Origin: Deltaproteobacteria bacterium
GTDB lineage: Bacteria; Desulfobacterota; Desulfobacteria; Desulfobacterales; GCA-2748835
NCBI GenBank assembly: GCA_002748835.1
Contig: PDTL01000019.1
Coordinates: forward strand, 52,700-116,699
Length of the DNA stretch: 64,000 nt
Direction: 5' to 3'
Within the stretch, counting starts at the first letter, position 1, and the number at the start of each line of letters is the position of its first letter. The translations under genes and the position numbers were made by a program. This document shows positions 17,630 to 27,036 of this stretch, piece after piece. The notes beneath the pieces are model-generated. The model was not told the DNA's origin. It saw nothing but the letters and a program-made list of their open reading frames with translations, and made no database searches.

Positions 17630-18715
17630 TTAGCGGTGTCTGCTTTCTGAAACCGTCTGGTCTATCCAGCCAGCGCCAATCACGCACCCGTGGGTGTCGT
17701 AAAACACCGCCCCCTGACCCGGGGTAACCGACAACTGGGGCTCCGCAAACCGGAGCACGGCCGTATGCGGGTCTGGCTGCGGGGTGTGGATTTCACAGCG
17801 AACCGGTTGATGGCTGTAGCGTAACCGAACAAAGAGGGGCTCATCAGAGGGATGTGTATGCCATTGCAGGCCCCTGACACGGCAGCTAGTCTGGTAGCAC
17901 TCCGCTTTGAAGCCGATCACCAGCTGGTTGGTTTTCGTATCCAGCGAAAGCACGTAATAGGGTTCGGGGCCCGGAATCCCGAGGCCGCGTCGCTGTCCCA
18001 CCGTGTACCCCTGCAGCCCTTTGTGCTGGCCTAAAACCCTGCCAGTGGTGTCCACCACAGGCCCAGGCCCAGCCGACGTGTTGCCGGTGTTTTCGAGAAA
18101 CTCCCGGTAAGAGCGGCCCGTGATAAAGCAGATGTCCTGGCTTTCTTTTTTCTGAACCGGCACCAGATGATGCCTGGCCGCATACGCTTTGATATCCGCC
18201 TTGGTCAGGGCGCCCAGGGGAAATCGGGATGTCCGGATCTGCTGGGGGGAAAGAAAGCCGAGAAAATAGGACTGGTCTTTTTTCTGGTCTGCACCCTGGC
18301 AGATCAGCGAGACGCCCTGTTGGGTCTGGCAGGTCTGCACATAGTGGCCGGTGGCAAGACAGGTGGCCCCGTATCGGGCGGCCACGGTTTTTAACCACCC
18401 GAATTTGATCCTTGCATTGCACTGCAGGCAAGGGTTGGGGGTGTGTCCCTGGTGGTAGGCATCCACAAAATACCGGATGACCGCGGTGTAAAAGGGCTGC
18501 CGGGCATCCACCACATGAACGGGGATGTTCAGTTGCTCGGACACCGGCCGGATACGGGCTGCTGCCGCCGCCATGGGGTCGGTTTCATCAGATCCGGTCT
18601 CAAATCCGGTAATAAAGTGAATCCCGATCAGGTCCGCGCCCTGGTCCGTTAACAGGTGGGCCGCAACCAGGGAATCAATGCCGCCGCTGATGGCCATGCA
18701 AATCGGTTCGGTCAT
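17630..18715 (-). CDS. mnmA: tRNA-specific 2-thiouridylase MnmA
   Basis: 361 residues. The PP-loop is AISGGIDSLVAAHLL (the usual SGGVDS with I for V). The catalytic cysteines are in TPNPCLQCN and in SQDICFI, and GHYVQ and DQSYFLG are also typical. It thiolates U34 of Lys, Glu and Gln tRNAs. The ATG overlaps the stop of the preceding small gene (ATGA), pointing to translational coupling. Confidence 0.95.
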   Translation of the reverse strand: MTEPICMAISGGIDSLVAAHLLTDQGADLIGIHFITGFETGSDETDPMAAAAARIRPVSEQLNIPVHVVDARQPFYTAVIRYFVDAYHQGHTPNPCLQCNARIKFGWLKTVAARYGATCLATGHYVQTCQTQQGVSLICQGADQKKDQSYFLGFLSPQQIRTSRFPLGALTKADIKAYAARHHLVPVQKKESQDICFITGRSYREFLENTGNTSAGPGPVVDTTGRVLGQHKGLQGYTVGQRRGLGIPGPEPYYVLSLDTKTNQLVIGFKAECYQTSCRVRGLQWHTHPSDEPLFVRLRYSHQPVRCEIHTPQPDPHTAVLRFAEPQLSVTPGQGAVFYDTHGCVIGAGWIDQTVSESRHR

Positions 18716-18966
18716 GCAGTCAGGGCTCGAACGGATCTGACCACGCGCAGTTCAGGGCAGGCACAGGTGGGCATCCACAGCTCACAGGCGGTGCCGTGTT
18801 TCGGGTCAAACCACAACATGCGTATGTTTGAATACATCGGGCTGTCTCCGTCCGGGATTCCTTTGTACGGCACTGGATTACGGCCGTTGAAGGTCCAGAA
18901 ATATTTATCGCGGTTGAAAAAGGATGTCAAATTGATAAACGCCGCCCAAATCCACAGCAACGGCAC
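18712..18966 (-). CDS. Small protein of unknown function, coupled to mnmA
   Basis: Up to 84 residues if the GTG at 18966 is used; a TTG at 18930 giving a 72-residue protein is about as likely, and neither has a clear SD. The sequence looks like a real protein: NRDKYFWTFNGRNPVPYKG, WFDPKHGTACELWMPTCACPE. It has three cysteines near the C-terminus, two of them as CAC. The stop overlaps the mnmA start. I recognise no family. A role in tRNA thiolation is only suggested by position. Confidence 0.55.
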   Translation of the reverse strand: MPLLWIWAAFINLTSFFNRDKYFWTFNGRNPVPYKGIPDGDSPMYSNIRMLWFDPKHGTACELWMPTCACPELRVVRSVRALTA

Positions 18967-19070
18967 TATATCAAAAGACGTGGCGGTGAACTAGTTACAG
19001 CTCTTGCGAAATTATCAAAAAATATATCTCCTTTTTTTAAACGTGCGCGGAGATCCCTCTGCCTTGAAAC

Positions 19071-19105
19071 AAAACAGCCGCTGCACACGGTGCAGCGGCT
19101 GTTTT
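19071..19105 (-). terminator. Rho-independent terminator after fusA
   Basis: A perfect 16-bp stem (AAAACAGCCGCTGCAC with its complement) closes a 3-nt loop and lies 36 nt downstream of the fusA stop. Read on the minus strand the stem ends GGCTGTTTT and continues TGTTTC, giving the U-rich tail. Confidence 0.9.
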
Positions 19106-19140
19106 GCTACGGGTCTTTCGCATCGACTGGATCGCGGTGA

Positions 19141-21228
19141 TTATTTCTTGTTCTTTTTTTCCGCTTCCACTTCTTTTTGAATGGTTTCCGCCACAGACTG
19201 CGGTACCTGCTTGTAGGTGGAAAACTCCATGGTGAACTGGGCTTTCCCCTGGGTCAGGGACCGGATCACGGTGGAGTAACCGAACATTTCCGCCAGGGGA
19301 ACCAGGGCTTCGCAGATGCAGAGGATCCCTTCTTCCTGCACCCCCTGGATCAGGCCGCGGCGCTGGTTTAACGATCCCATGACCGCACCCTGGAATTCAT
19401 TGGGCGATTCTACAACCACCTTCATGATCGGTTCCAGGATCATGGGCTTGGCTTTCATGTACGCTTCCTGGAACGCCCCGCGGGCAGCTGCCTGAAAGGC
19501 CATTTCAGAGGAGTCCACCGCATGATAGGCACCGTCATCAATGACAATCTTGATGCCGCTGACCGGGAATTCCATTTTCGGTCCTTTGGTCATGCAGTCC
19601 TTGAAACCCTTTTCACAGGCCGGAATATACTGGGTCGGAATCACGCCGCCGGTGATCTTGTTGTCAAATTCAAAGTCACCGTCTTCCAGCGGCTCCATAT
19701 AACCGGCCACACGACCATACTGGCCGGCGCCGCCGGTCTGTTTCTTGTGCGTATAGTTGAATTCAGCCTTGCGGGTGATGGTTTCACGGTAGGCAACCCG
19801 GGGCTGGCCGGTTTCCACCTGGGCATTGTATTCGCGCAGCATCCGCTCCACATAGACTTCCAGGTGAAGCTCGCCCATCCCCTCGATGATGGTTTCGTTG
19901 GTTTCAGCGTCCACATAGGTCCGGAAGGTGGGGTCTTCCTTGGTAAAACGGTTCAGGGCTTTGGACATGTTGACCTGGGCCTTGTTGTCCTTGGGCGTGA
20001 TCGAAAGAGAGATGACCGGCTCCGGTACATACATGGAGGTCATGGCCAGGTTGACGCCCTGGGTAACAAAGGTGTCGCCGGAAGCGCAGTCCACACCGAA
20101 CAGGGCGCCGATGGAACCGGCGGGAATCGCATCAATATCCTCCATCTGATCCGCATGCATGCGCACCAGGCGGCCGACCTTGATTTTGCGGTTGTCGCGG
20201 ACATTGATCACCGTATCCCCTTTGGAAAGGGTGCCCTGGTAGACACGGATATAGGTGAGCTGGCCGTACTGGCCATCTTCGAGTTTGAAGGCCAGGGCAA
20301 TGGTGGGTTTCTCCGGATCGCTGTCCAGCAAAACTTTATTAGTATTATTTGTGATGTCAATGGCTTCGTTGACAACGTCACTGGGGCAGGGCATGAGGTC
20401 CTTGACCGCGTCGAGCAGCGGCTGTATTCCCTTGTTCTTGTAGGCGGAACCCATGAAAACCGGGGTGATGCCGCGTTCGAGAACACCGGCGCGAAGGGCC
20501 GAGATGATCAGTGCTTCGGAGATCTCGCCTTCTTCGAGGATCGCGTCGGTCAGTTCTTCAGAAAACAACGAGGCCTTGTCAATGAGTTCGTCCCGTTTTT
20601 CCTGGGCCTTGTCCATCAGGTCTTCGGGGATGGGCGCGTAGCGCAGGGTTTCGCCGTTACTGCCGTCAAAGTAGACGGCCTGCATCGTGATCAGATCCAC
20701 AACCCCTTCAAACCGGTCTTCGAGTCCGATGGGCACCTGCATGGCCACCGCATTGTGACCGAGTTTTTCATGCAGCTGGTCAATGACCCGGAACGGGTTG
20801 GCGCCGCTGCGGTCGCATTTGTTCACAAAGGCAATGGAAGGAACACCGTAACGCTTCATCTGCTGGTCAACGGTGAGGGTCTGAGACTGGACCCCGGCAA
20901 CCGAGCAGAGCACCAGAACCGCGCCGTCAAGGACACGCAAGGCCCGTTCGACTTCCACAGTGAAGTCAACGTGGCCCGGGGTATCGATAATATTGATGTT
21001 AACATCTTTCCAGTCACAGAAGGTTGCCGCCGACGCAATGGTGATGCCGCGCTCCCGCTCCAGTTCCATGGAGTCCATGGTGGCGCCGACACCGTCTTTA
21101 CCTTTGACGTCATGGATGGCGTGGATTCGCTTGGTAAAGTAGAGAATCCGTTCCGTAAGCGTGGTTTTCCCAGAGTCGATATGCGCACTGATACCGATAT
21201 TGCGTAGCTGTTCGATGGCGTATTTCAT
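19141..21228 (-). CDS. fusA: Translation elongation factor G, spdEFG1/mtEFG1-like
   Basis: 695 residues, all five EF-G domains. G1 is AHIDSGKTT, switch region [18 protein letters not shown]3 [10 protein letters not shown]4 NKCD; domain IV has the [14 protein letters not shown] segment. Several stretches ([58 protein letters not shown]) resemble mitochondrial EFG1 and the bacterial spdEFG1 class rather than ordinary EF-G (TMDWMEQEQERGIT). spdEFG1 is known from spirochaetes, planctomycetes and some deltaproteobacteria and does translocation. The gene stands alone with its own promoter and terminator, without rpsL, rpsG or tuf. Confidence 0.95.
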   Translation of the reverse strand: MKYAIEQLRNIGISAHIDSGKTTLTERILYFTKRIHAIHDVKGKDGVGATMDSMELERERGITIASAATFCDWKDVNINIIDTPGHVDFTVEVERALRVLDGAVLVLCSVAGVQSQTLTVDQQMKRYGVPSIAFVNKCDRSGANPFRVIDQLHEKLGHNAVAMQVPIGLEDRFEGVVDLITMQAVYFDGSNGETLRYAPIPEDLMDKAQEKRDELIDKASLFSEELTDAILEEGEISEALIISALRAGVLERGITPVFMGSAYKNKGIQPLLDAVKDLMPCPSDVVNEAIDITNNTNKVLLDSDPEKPTIALAFKLEDGQYGQLTYIRVYQGTLSKGDTVINVRDNRKIKVGRLVRMHADQMEDIDAIPAGSIGALFGVDCASGDTFVTQGVNLAMTSMYVPEPVISLSITPKDNKAQVNMSKALNRFTKEDPTFRTYVDAETNETIIEGMGELHLEVYVERMLREYNAQVETGQPRVAYRETITRKAEFNYTHKKQTGGAGQYGRVAGYMEPLEDGDFEFDNKITGGVIPTQYIPACEKGFKDCMTKGPKMEFPVSGIKIVIDDGAYHAVDSSEMAFQAAARGAFQEAYMKAKPMILEPIMKVVVESPNEFQGAVMGSLNQRRGLIQGVQEEGILCICEALVPLAEMFGYSTVIRSLTQGKAQFTMEFSTYKQVPQSVAETIQKEVEAEKKNKK

Positions 21229-21398
21229 CCTGATTGTTCCTTACCTGATGATGTATTCATGAAACGGTGCGTTGGTACTCTGCAATGACTGACGAAGGGG
21301 CTGCATTGACAGGTCGTTTTATCTGCGCAAGGGTAAAAACGTGTTAACACCTTAAAATTAAAAATTATTTATAATAATATCTGGCTTTAAAGCTGTCT

Positions 21399-21428
21399 AT
21401 TATAAAAGATGATATTATAATGTGTCAA
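21399..21428 (-). promoter_or_regulatory. Sigma70-type promoter of fusA
   Basis: On the minus strand, TTGACA (complement of 21423-21428) and TATAAT (complement of 21399-21404) are both perfect consensus hexamers, 18 nt apart, in an AT-rich stretch. The predicted transcript starts near 21392 and leaves a leader of about 160 nt before the fusA ATG. A strong constitutive promoter fits an elongation factor. Confidence 0.8.
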
Positions 21429-21505
21429 GCAGTATTTATATGGAGTTGTATTTTTCTGAGGAAATGGCGGCTTGTTAGGAGATCATGCGCCCAACTGCTG
21501 CTTGA

Positions 21506-21733
21506 TTAGTCTGCATAAACTTTCCTTAATTTCTGGGTGTCGTGGAACCGGTGCCTGTTTTCCTGTTTTGGGATTGGCGGCACTTCTTGAACCATTAGCA
21601 TAAAAGCGTCTTGAATGTTTTGTTTTAACGCTTCAAGTGTTTCACCTTGACTAAAAATTCCGGGAACTTCACGCAGTTTTCCGACATACCATCCGTCGTC
21701 GATCCAATAGTCTAATGTAAACGTTCTCATCAT
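21506..21733 (-). CDS. HicB-like antitoxin family protein
   Basis: 75 residues from the ATG at 21733 (GGAG 8 nt upstream). The first 50 residues follow the HicB partial RNase H-like fold: MRTFTLDYWIDDGWYVGKLREVPGIFSQGETLEALKQNIQDA. HicB proteins neutralise HicA mRNA interferases. I found no HicA-like frame on either side: upstream frames lack the double-stranded-RNA-binding-like motif and downstream there is only the fusA promoter region. It is either an orphan antitoxin or a HicB-like protein with another role. No C-terminal DNA-binding domain is present. Confidence 0.75.
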   Translation of the reverse strand: MMRTFTLDYWIDDGWYVGKLREVPGIFSQGETLEALKQNIQDAFMLMVQEVPPIPKQENRHRFHDTQKLRKVYAD

Positions 21734-21966
21734 AATTTTTTCTCCGTAAGTTCTTTCGTATGCTCCCTTAAGCATCACCATGATCGCATCCATCAACGAC
21801 CGTCTCTTCTATTTTGAAATCCTGCCATATGGTTTGCTGTATCATGAACCCGGCCCTCGTGAAATAAAAAACATCTGCCGAATTGATCCCGGTCAGGTGA
21901 GTGTGATATGGATACACTATTTCAAAATCCGCAGCAGGGATACAGCGGGTGAGAGAACCGGGACAC

Positions 21967-22665
21967 ATGGAGAACGCATTTCACATCACCTCATGGCAAG
22001 CCGCCCTCGAACAGGGATTGAAAGATCTTCCACTGGATATTGATGCGTCCCGGATCGCGCAGATGGCGCTTCATGCCGAGCTGCTGGTGCAGTGGAACCG
22101 GCGTATCAATCTGACAGCGATCGTTGACCCTGTTGAAATGGCGTGGAAGCATTGGGTGGATTCCCTCAGCGTGCTAGATCAGGTGAAACCGGATGACCAC
22201 GTGCTTGATATGGGCTCTGGTGCCGGGTTCCCCGGACTGGTCTGGAAGACGGCCCGTCCGGAGATGCAGATCTGTATGGTGGATGCGGTGCAGAAGAAGA
22301 TTCACTTTATCCGTCAGGTGCTCAGATCCATGGGACATGCGACCGGTAGCGCGGTCCAGGCGCGCATCGAGGTGTTGGCGACCGATCCGGCCCATCGGGG
22401 GGCATACGATTGCGTCACCTGCAGAGCGTATTCCAGCCTGTCCGGTATTATTGAACAGGCACGGCCGTTGCTCAAGCCCGGCGGCCGGATCATCGCCATG
22501 AAATCCATGGAAGGGGACCGGGAGTGGTCGGCGGTTGTTTGTCAGTCGCGCAAATCAGAGCGGGCGGACGGAGGAAAGGCTGCTCCCACGCTGATCTCCC
22601 GGCACCCGTACCGACTTACCGGCGTAGGCGCCGAGCGGCTGTGTCTGGTGATCGGATTTAGCTGA
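21967..22665 (+). CDS. rsmG: 16S rRNA (guanine(527)-N7)-methyltransferase RsmG
   Basis: 232 residues of the GidB/RsmG family. WNRRINLTAIVDP at the N-terminal end, HWVDSLSVLD, the SAM-binding loop LDMGSGAGFPGLVWK and KPGGRIIAMKS are all characteristic. It methylates G527 of 16S rRNA. The ATG at 21967 gives the usual N-terminus. It is not next to mnmG or parAB, its common neighbours. Confidence 0.93.
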   Translation: MENAFHITSWQAALEQGLKDLPLDIDASRIAQMALHAELLVQWNRRINLTAIVDPVEMAWKHWVDSLSVLDQVKPDDHVLDMGSGAGFPGLVWKTARPEMQICMVDAVQKKIHFIRQVLRSMGHATGSAVQARIEVLATDPAHRGAYDCVTCRAYSSLSGIIEQARPLLKPGGRIIAMKSMEGDREWSAVVCQSRKSERADGGKAAPTLISRHPYRLTGVGAERLCLVIGFS

Positions 22666-22791
22666 CAGGCAAGGGGCATCCTTCCTGTCACAGGCGCATC
22701 ATTTCCTTGACACCGGGGCGTAAAATACATTATTCCCTAAGATTTCAAAGATAAAACAAAGAATTCATATATTCGATGTGGAGAAGTATAG

Positions 22792-25599
22792 ATGGATTAT
22801 AAAACAACCCTGAATCTACCGGAAACCCAGTTCCCCATGCGGGGGAACCTGCCCAAACGCGAACCTGAACAGCTCAGGGCCTGGGAAGCAGCTGACCTGC
22901 ATGGCCAGATCCGCAAAGCATCCAAAGGCCGCAAACCCTTCATCCTTCATGACGGCCCGCCCTATGCCAACGGAAATATTCATATCGGGACCGCCATGAA
23001 TAAAATCTTGAAGGATATCATTGTCAGATCCAGGCAGATGGAAGGATTTGACGCGATCTACGTGCCGGGCTGGGACTGTCACGGACTTCCCATCGAGCAT
23101 AACGTGGACAAGAAACTGGGCAAGAAAAAACGAGAGCTGACCCAGGTGGAAATCCGGCAAAAGTGCCGGGAATACGCAGCCGGGTTTATCGATATTCAGC
23201 GCGATGAGTTCAAACGCTTAGGCGGTATCGGGGACTGGGAAAACCCCTATCTGACCATGAACGCAGAATTTGAAGCCATTATTGCCCGGGAATGCCTTTC
23301 CTTTGCATTGAACGGCGGTCTGTACCGGGGAAAGAAACCCATCCACTGGTGCTGCAGCTGTCAGACCGCGCTCGCCGAGGCGGAAATCGAGTACAGTGAT
23401 GAAAGCTCGCCTTCCATTTACGTGAAATTTCCGTTTGTCGACGACATCGGGGATACGATTCCCGAACTGGCCGGAGAAACCCCCTGTGTGGTAATCTGGA
23501 CCACCACCCCCTGGACCCTTCCTGCCAATCTTGGGATCTGTCTGCATCCGGATTTTGATTACGCAGCGGTGAACGTGGGCGGGGCGGAGATCTGGATCCT
23601 GGCATCCGAGCGTGTCGCGTCCTGCATGGAAACCTTCTGCATCACGGATTATAAAAACATCGCAACATTCAAGGGCCGGGTGCTCAATAAAAAACAGTGC
23701 AGACACCCCCTGTTTGACCGGGAATCCCTGGTGATGCTCGGCAATCATGTGACCCTTGAAGCCGGTACCGGCTGCGTGCATACAGCCCCCGGCCATGGGG
23801 CGGATGACTATCGTGTCGCCCTGAACTACGGTCTGGAACCCTTTTCGCCAGTGGCGGACAACGGCTGTTATACAGATGAAGTCGGTGACCTGCAGGGCAC
23901 CTTTGTCTTCAAGGCCAATGAAGAGATCATCCATCGCCTGACCGCCTCCGGACACCTGATAAAATCCGAAGCCATCAGCCATTCCTATCCCCATTGCTGG
24001 CGCTGCAAGAAGCCGGTCATTTTTCGGGCAACCCCCCAGTGGTTCATTTCCATGTCCACCAACGACCTGAGGGAAAAGGCCCTGACTGCCATTGATAAGG
24101 TGGCCTGGATTCCCAAGTGGGGACGGGACCGGATTCACGGCATGATCGCCAACCGGCCGGACTGGTGTGTGTCCCGCCAGCGGTCCTGGGGCGTTCCCAT
24201 TGCCGTGGTGTTCTGCGGGAAATGCGGTGAGCCGCATATCAACGAGGCCTATGTGGAACGCGTGTTCGAGACCTTTAAAGCAGCGGGCGCCGATGTCTGG
24301 TTTGCGCAGCCGGCGTCCTTTTTTCTGCCTGACGGAGCGGTGTGCGCGCACTGCGGGGAACGTGACTTTAAAAAAGAGACCGATATCCTTGATGTCTGGT
24401 TTGATTCGGGCGTGACCCATGCGGCCGTACTCGCGGCCCGTGAAAACTTGCGCTGGCCCGCGGATCTGTATCTCGAAGGCAGTGACCAGCACCGGGGCTG
24501 GTTTCACAGCTCATTGCTTACGGCCATTGGCCTGAAGGGGAAAGCGCCCTACCGGTCGGTGCTCACCCATGGATTTGTGGTGGACAAGGACGGCAAGAAA
24601 ATGTCCAAGTCCGTTGGCAACGTGGTTGCCCCGGACAAGGTGATCAACCAATACGGTGCAGAGATCCTGCGCCTCTGGGTGGCAGCGTCCGATTACCGGG
24701 ATGATGTCCGGATTTCAGATACCATCCTCAAACAGCTGAGTGACGCCTACCGCCGGATCCGGAATACCTGCCGCTACATTCTCGGTAACCTACCGGATTT
24801 CAAACCGGATCAGGATCGGGTACCAGTTGCGGACATGCAGGAAATTGATCAGTATATCCTGCATGCGCTCAAGGGATTGATTGAAAAATCCAATGCCGCC
24901 TACGAGGTGTACGAGTTCCATACGGTCTATCATGCCCTGCATAATTTTTGCACGGTGGACCTGTCCGCGTTTTATCTCGACATCCTGAAAGACCGGCTCT
25001 ACGCCTTGCCGGCAGCGTCTCTGGAACGGAAAAGCGCCCAGACCGCCCTGTATGATATTCTGGATGCCCTGGTCCGGATCATGGCCCCGATGCTGCCCTT
25101 TACCGCAGAAGAAGTCTGGGGATACATGCCGGCGGCTGAGGGGCGTCCGAAAAGTGTGCATCAGGCAGCGCGGGCAGAGGCGGATCTGACCTGGGAAAAT
25201 CCGGCACTTGAAACGACCTGGCAGGATCTCATCAATGTCCGCGGGGAAGTCACCAAAGCCCTTGAAGCTGCACGGGTGCAGAAGGTGATCGGCCATGCCC
25301 TGGATGCCAGTGTCACCCTGTATCCTCCTGAGGACTTGACCGGCCTGCTCACGCAGTATGCAGAGATGATGCCGACTCTCTGCATCGTCTCCCGTGTGAC
25401 GGTTGAAACAACCACCCCTGCACCCGAGAACGCGTTTTTCAGTGACGAGATCGAGGGCCTGAAAATCTGTGTGGAAAAAGCGCCCGGCGAAAAATGTGAG
25501 CGCTGCTGGATTTACTCCACCACCGTGGGCGCGTCTTCAGACCATCCCACGGTGTGCGAGCGCTGCAGAGAGGCGTTGAAGGTGATCCAGGCAGGGTAG
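22792..25599 (+). CDS. ileS: Isoleucyl-tRNA synthetase
   Basis: 935 residues, class Ia synthetase. The HIGH motif is in [16 protein letters not shown] and the KMSKS loop in [13 protein letters not shown]1 editing domain is present ([30 protein letters not shown]) and the C-terminal zinc finger is CERCWIY...CERCREAL, as in the bacterial IleS1 type. It charges tRNA-Ile. SD GGAGAAG lies 6 nt upstream. No T-box is visible in the 126-nt leader. A strong hairpin separates it from lspA. Confidence 0.97.
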   Translation: MDYKTTLNLPETQFPMRGNLPKREPEQLRAWEAADLHGQIRKASKGRKPFILHDGPPYANGNIHIGTAMNKILKDIIVRSRQMEGFDAIYVPGWDCHGLPIEHNVDKKLGKKKRELTQVEIRQKCREYAAGFIDIQRDEFKRLGGIGDWENPYLTMNAEFEAIIARECLSFALNGGLYRGKKPIHWCCSCQTALAEAEIEYSDESSPSIYVKFPFVDDIGDTIPELAGETPCVVIWTTTPWTLPANLGICLHPDFDYAAVNVGGAEIWILASERVASCMETFCITDYKNIATFKGRVLNKKQCRHPLFDRESLVMLGNHVTLEAGTGCVHTAPGHGADDYRVALNYGLEPFSPVADNGCYTDEVGDLQGTFVFKANEEIIHRLTASGHLIKSEAISHSYPHCWRCKKPVIFRATPQWFISMSTNDLREKALTAIDKVAWIPKWGRDRIHGMIANRPDWCVSRQRSWGVPIAVVFCGKCGEPHINEAYVERVFETFKAAGADVWFAQPASFFLPDGAVCAHCGERDFKKETDILDVWFDSGVTHAAVLAARENLRWPADLYLEGSDQHRGWFHSSLLTAIGLKGKAPYRSVLTHGFVVDKDGKKMSKSVGNVVAPDKVINQYGAEILRLWVAASDYRDDVRISDTILKQLSDAYRRIRNTCRYILGNLPDFKPDQDRVPVADMQEIDQYILHALKGLIEKSNAAYEVYEFHTVYHALHNFCTVDLSAFYLDILKDRLYALPAASLERKSAQTALYDILDALVRIMAPMLPFTAEEVWGYMPAAEGRPKSVHQAARAEADLTWENPALETTWQDLINVRGEVTKALEAARVQKVIGHALDASVTLYPPEDLTGLLTQYAEMMPTLCIVSRVTVETTTPAPENAFFSDEIEGLKICVEKAPGEKCERCWIYSTTVGASSDHPTVCERCREALKVIQAG

Positions 25600-25613
25600 G
25601 GGGGGATCGTCAG

Positions 25614-25646
25614 GTATCCGGCCCAGGGCTGCTTAGGGCCGGATAC
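25614..25646 (+). repeat. 11-bp perfect inverted repeat between ileS and lspA
   Basis: GTATCCGGCCC (25614-25624) pairs with GGGCCGGATAC (25636-25646) around an 11-nt loop, 15 nt after the ileS stop. No run of Ts follows, so it is not a standard intrinsic terminator. It may stabilise the ileS message 3' end or reduce read-through into lspA-lgt. Confidence 0.7.
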
Positions 25647-25758
25647 GGTTTACATGAAAGAACTCAATGAACTGATTTGTTTCTTTCATGATGTGTTGCG
25701 GGCAACCGGCGGTGAAAAAAACGGTCGCCCATGGCCGTTACAAGGAATACGGAACGTG

Positions 25759-26244
25759 ATGAACCAGAAACAACTCTGGCGGCTTTTTTTTATCGGCGGG
25801 ATCGTGCTCCTGCTCGACCAGGTAACCAAACAGATCGTTTTCTCGCAGCTTGCTTTGAACGATACCCTCCCGGTCTTCTCCGGTTTTTTTAACCTGACCC
25901 ATGTCCAGAACCCCGGCGGGGCCTTCGGATTTCTGGCAAATCAGCACCTGTGGATTCGGAAGTTCTTTTTTATTTTCGTCTCTGGTGTCGTGGTCATATT
26001 TATCCTGGTTTTTTATCAACGCATTCCCGATACGCATCCCTGGCTCGCTGCGGCGATGGCCATGATCCTGGGCGGGGCTGCGGGAAATCTTTTAGACCGC
26101 ATCCGGCTGGGAAAAGTGATTGATTTTCTCGATTTTCATATCGGAGCCCTTCACTGGCCGGCTTTTAATGTGGCAGACAGCGCGATTACCATCGGGATCA
26201 CGATTGTTGCCATCCATCTCTTTTTTGATCGTCTGCCCGAATAA
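25759..26244 (+). CDS. lspA: Lipoprotein signal peptidase
   Basis: 161 residues with four membrane helices. The two catalytic aspartates are in AGNLLDRIRLGKVIDFLDF and in NVADSAITIG; LDQVTKQIV and NPGGAFGFL are also conserved. It cleaves the signal peptide of diacylglyceryl-modified prolipoproteins in the inner membrane. The frame is open to an ATG at 25654, but the 25759 ATG matches the family N-terminus. lgt follows after 24 nt, so both early steps of lipoprotein maturation are in one operon. Confidence 0.95.
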   Translation: MNQKQLWRLFFIGGIVLLLDQVTKQIVFSQLALNDTLPVFSGFFNLTHVQNPGGAFGFLANQHLWIRKFFFIFVSGVVVIFILVFYQRIPDTHPWLAAAMAMILGGAAGNLLDRIRLGKVIDFLDFHIGALHWPAFNVADSAITIGITIVAIHLFFDRLPE

Positions 26245-26268
26245 AGCAGAGAAAGGGAAAGATTTCCC

Positions 26269-27036
26269 ATGCATCCTGTGTTGTTCTCGCTGGGACCCGT
26301 CACTCTCCATACCTACGGGCTGTTTGTGGCCTTAGGTTTTCTGGCCGGCATTTTCTGGACCCGTCTTGAGGCAGTCTGGCGCGGACAGGAACCGGAACCC
26401 ATCCTTGATCTGGCGTTCATTGTACTGCTTGCCGCCATTGCCGGTGCCCGGCTGTTTTATGTGATCATCTATCCCGAACAGTTCGCGGATGATCTGCTTT
26501 CCATCTTTATGATCTGGAACGGGGGACTGGTGTTTTACGGCGGGTTTGTCACGGCCCTGATCGCCGTGTGGATCTACCTGAAGAAAAAAGAAATGCCGGT
26601 CTGGGAGGTGGGGGATATCCTGGCACCGGGCCTGGCGCTGGGCCACGGCATTGGCCGTATGGGCTGTTTTTTTGCCGGCTGCTGTTATGGTAAAACCTGC
26701 GATCTTCCGTGGGCGGTTCAGTTTGCAGATCCCATGAGCCTTGCTCCCACCGGGATGCTGCTGCATCCGTCTCAGCTCTATTCTGTGCTGGGTAATCTGC
26801 TCTTGTTTGTCCTCTTGCTGTCTCTCAAACGGTTCATGCGGTTTTCCGGGCAGTTGTTCTGGATCTATGTGGGGCTGTACGGACTCATGCGGTCGTTTCT
26901 CGAACGCTTCCGGGGCGATCCCCGGGGGGATGTCGTGTGGGGGCTGTTGTCGGTTTCCCAGTTCATCGGTCTGCTGCTTTTTGTTTTCAGCCTGAGCATG
27001 CTGCTTGTACTTTCGAGAAAAAGAAACGCTCCATGA
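26269..27036 (+). CDS. lgt: Prolipoprotein diacylglyceryl transferase
   Basis: 255 residues, seven membrane helices. The family signature is GHGIGRMGCFFAGCCYGK at about residues 125-142, and the segment LHPSQLYSVLG is present. It transfers diacylglycerol from phosphatidylglycerol to the lipobox cysteine before LspA acts. Its TGA overlaps the ATG of holA (ATGA). Confidence 0.95.
   Translation: MHPVLFSLGPVTLHTYGLFVALGFLAGIFWTRLEAVWRGQEPEPILDLAFIVLLAAIAGARLFYVIIYPEQFADDLLSIFMIWNGGLVFYGGFVTALIAVWIYLKKKEMPVWEVGDILAPGLALGHGIGRMGCFFAGCCYGKTCDLPWAVQFADPMSLAPTGMLLHPSQLYSVLGNLLLFVLLLSLKRFMRFSGQLFWIYVGLYGLMRSFLERFRGDPRGDVVWGLLSVSQFIGLLLFVFSLSMLLVLSRKRNAP

Noticed and set aside
19522..21207. Long plus-strand open frame (561 codons) across fusA
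   Set aside because: It is the antisense shadow of an intact EF-G gene; composition is His/Gly-rich without protein motifs.
22666..22791. Possible T-box leader for ileS
   Set aside because: The leader is too short and has no T-box core sequence; T-boxes are not expected in this lineage.
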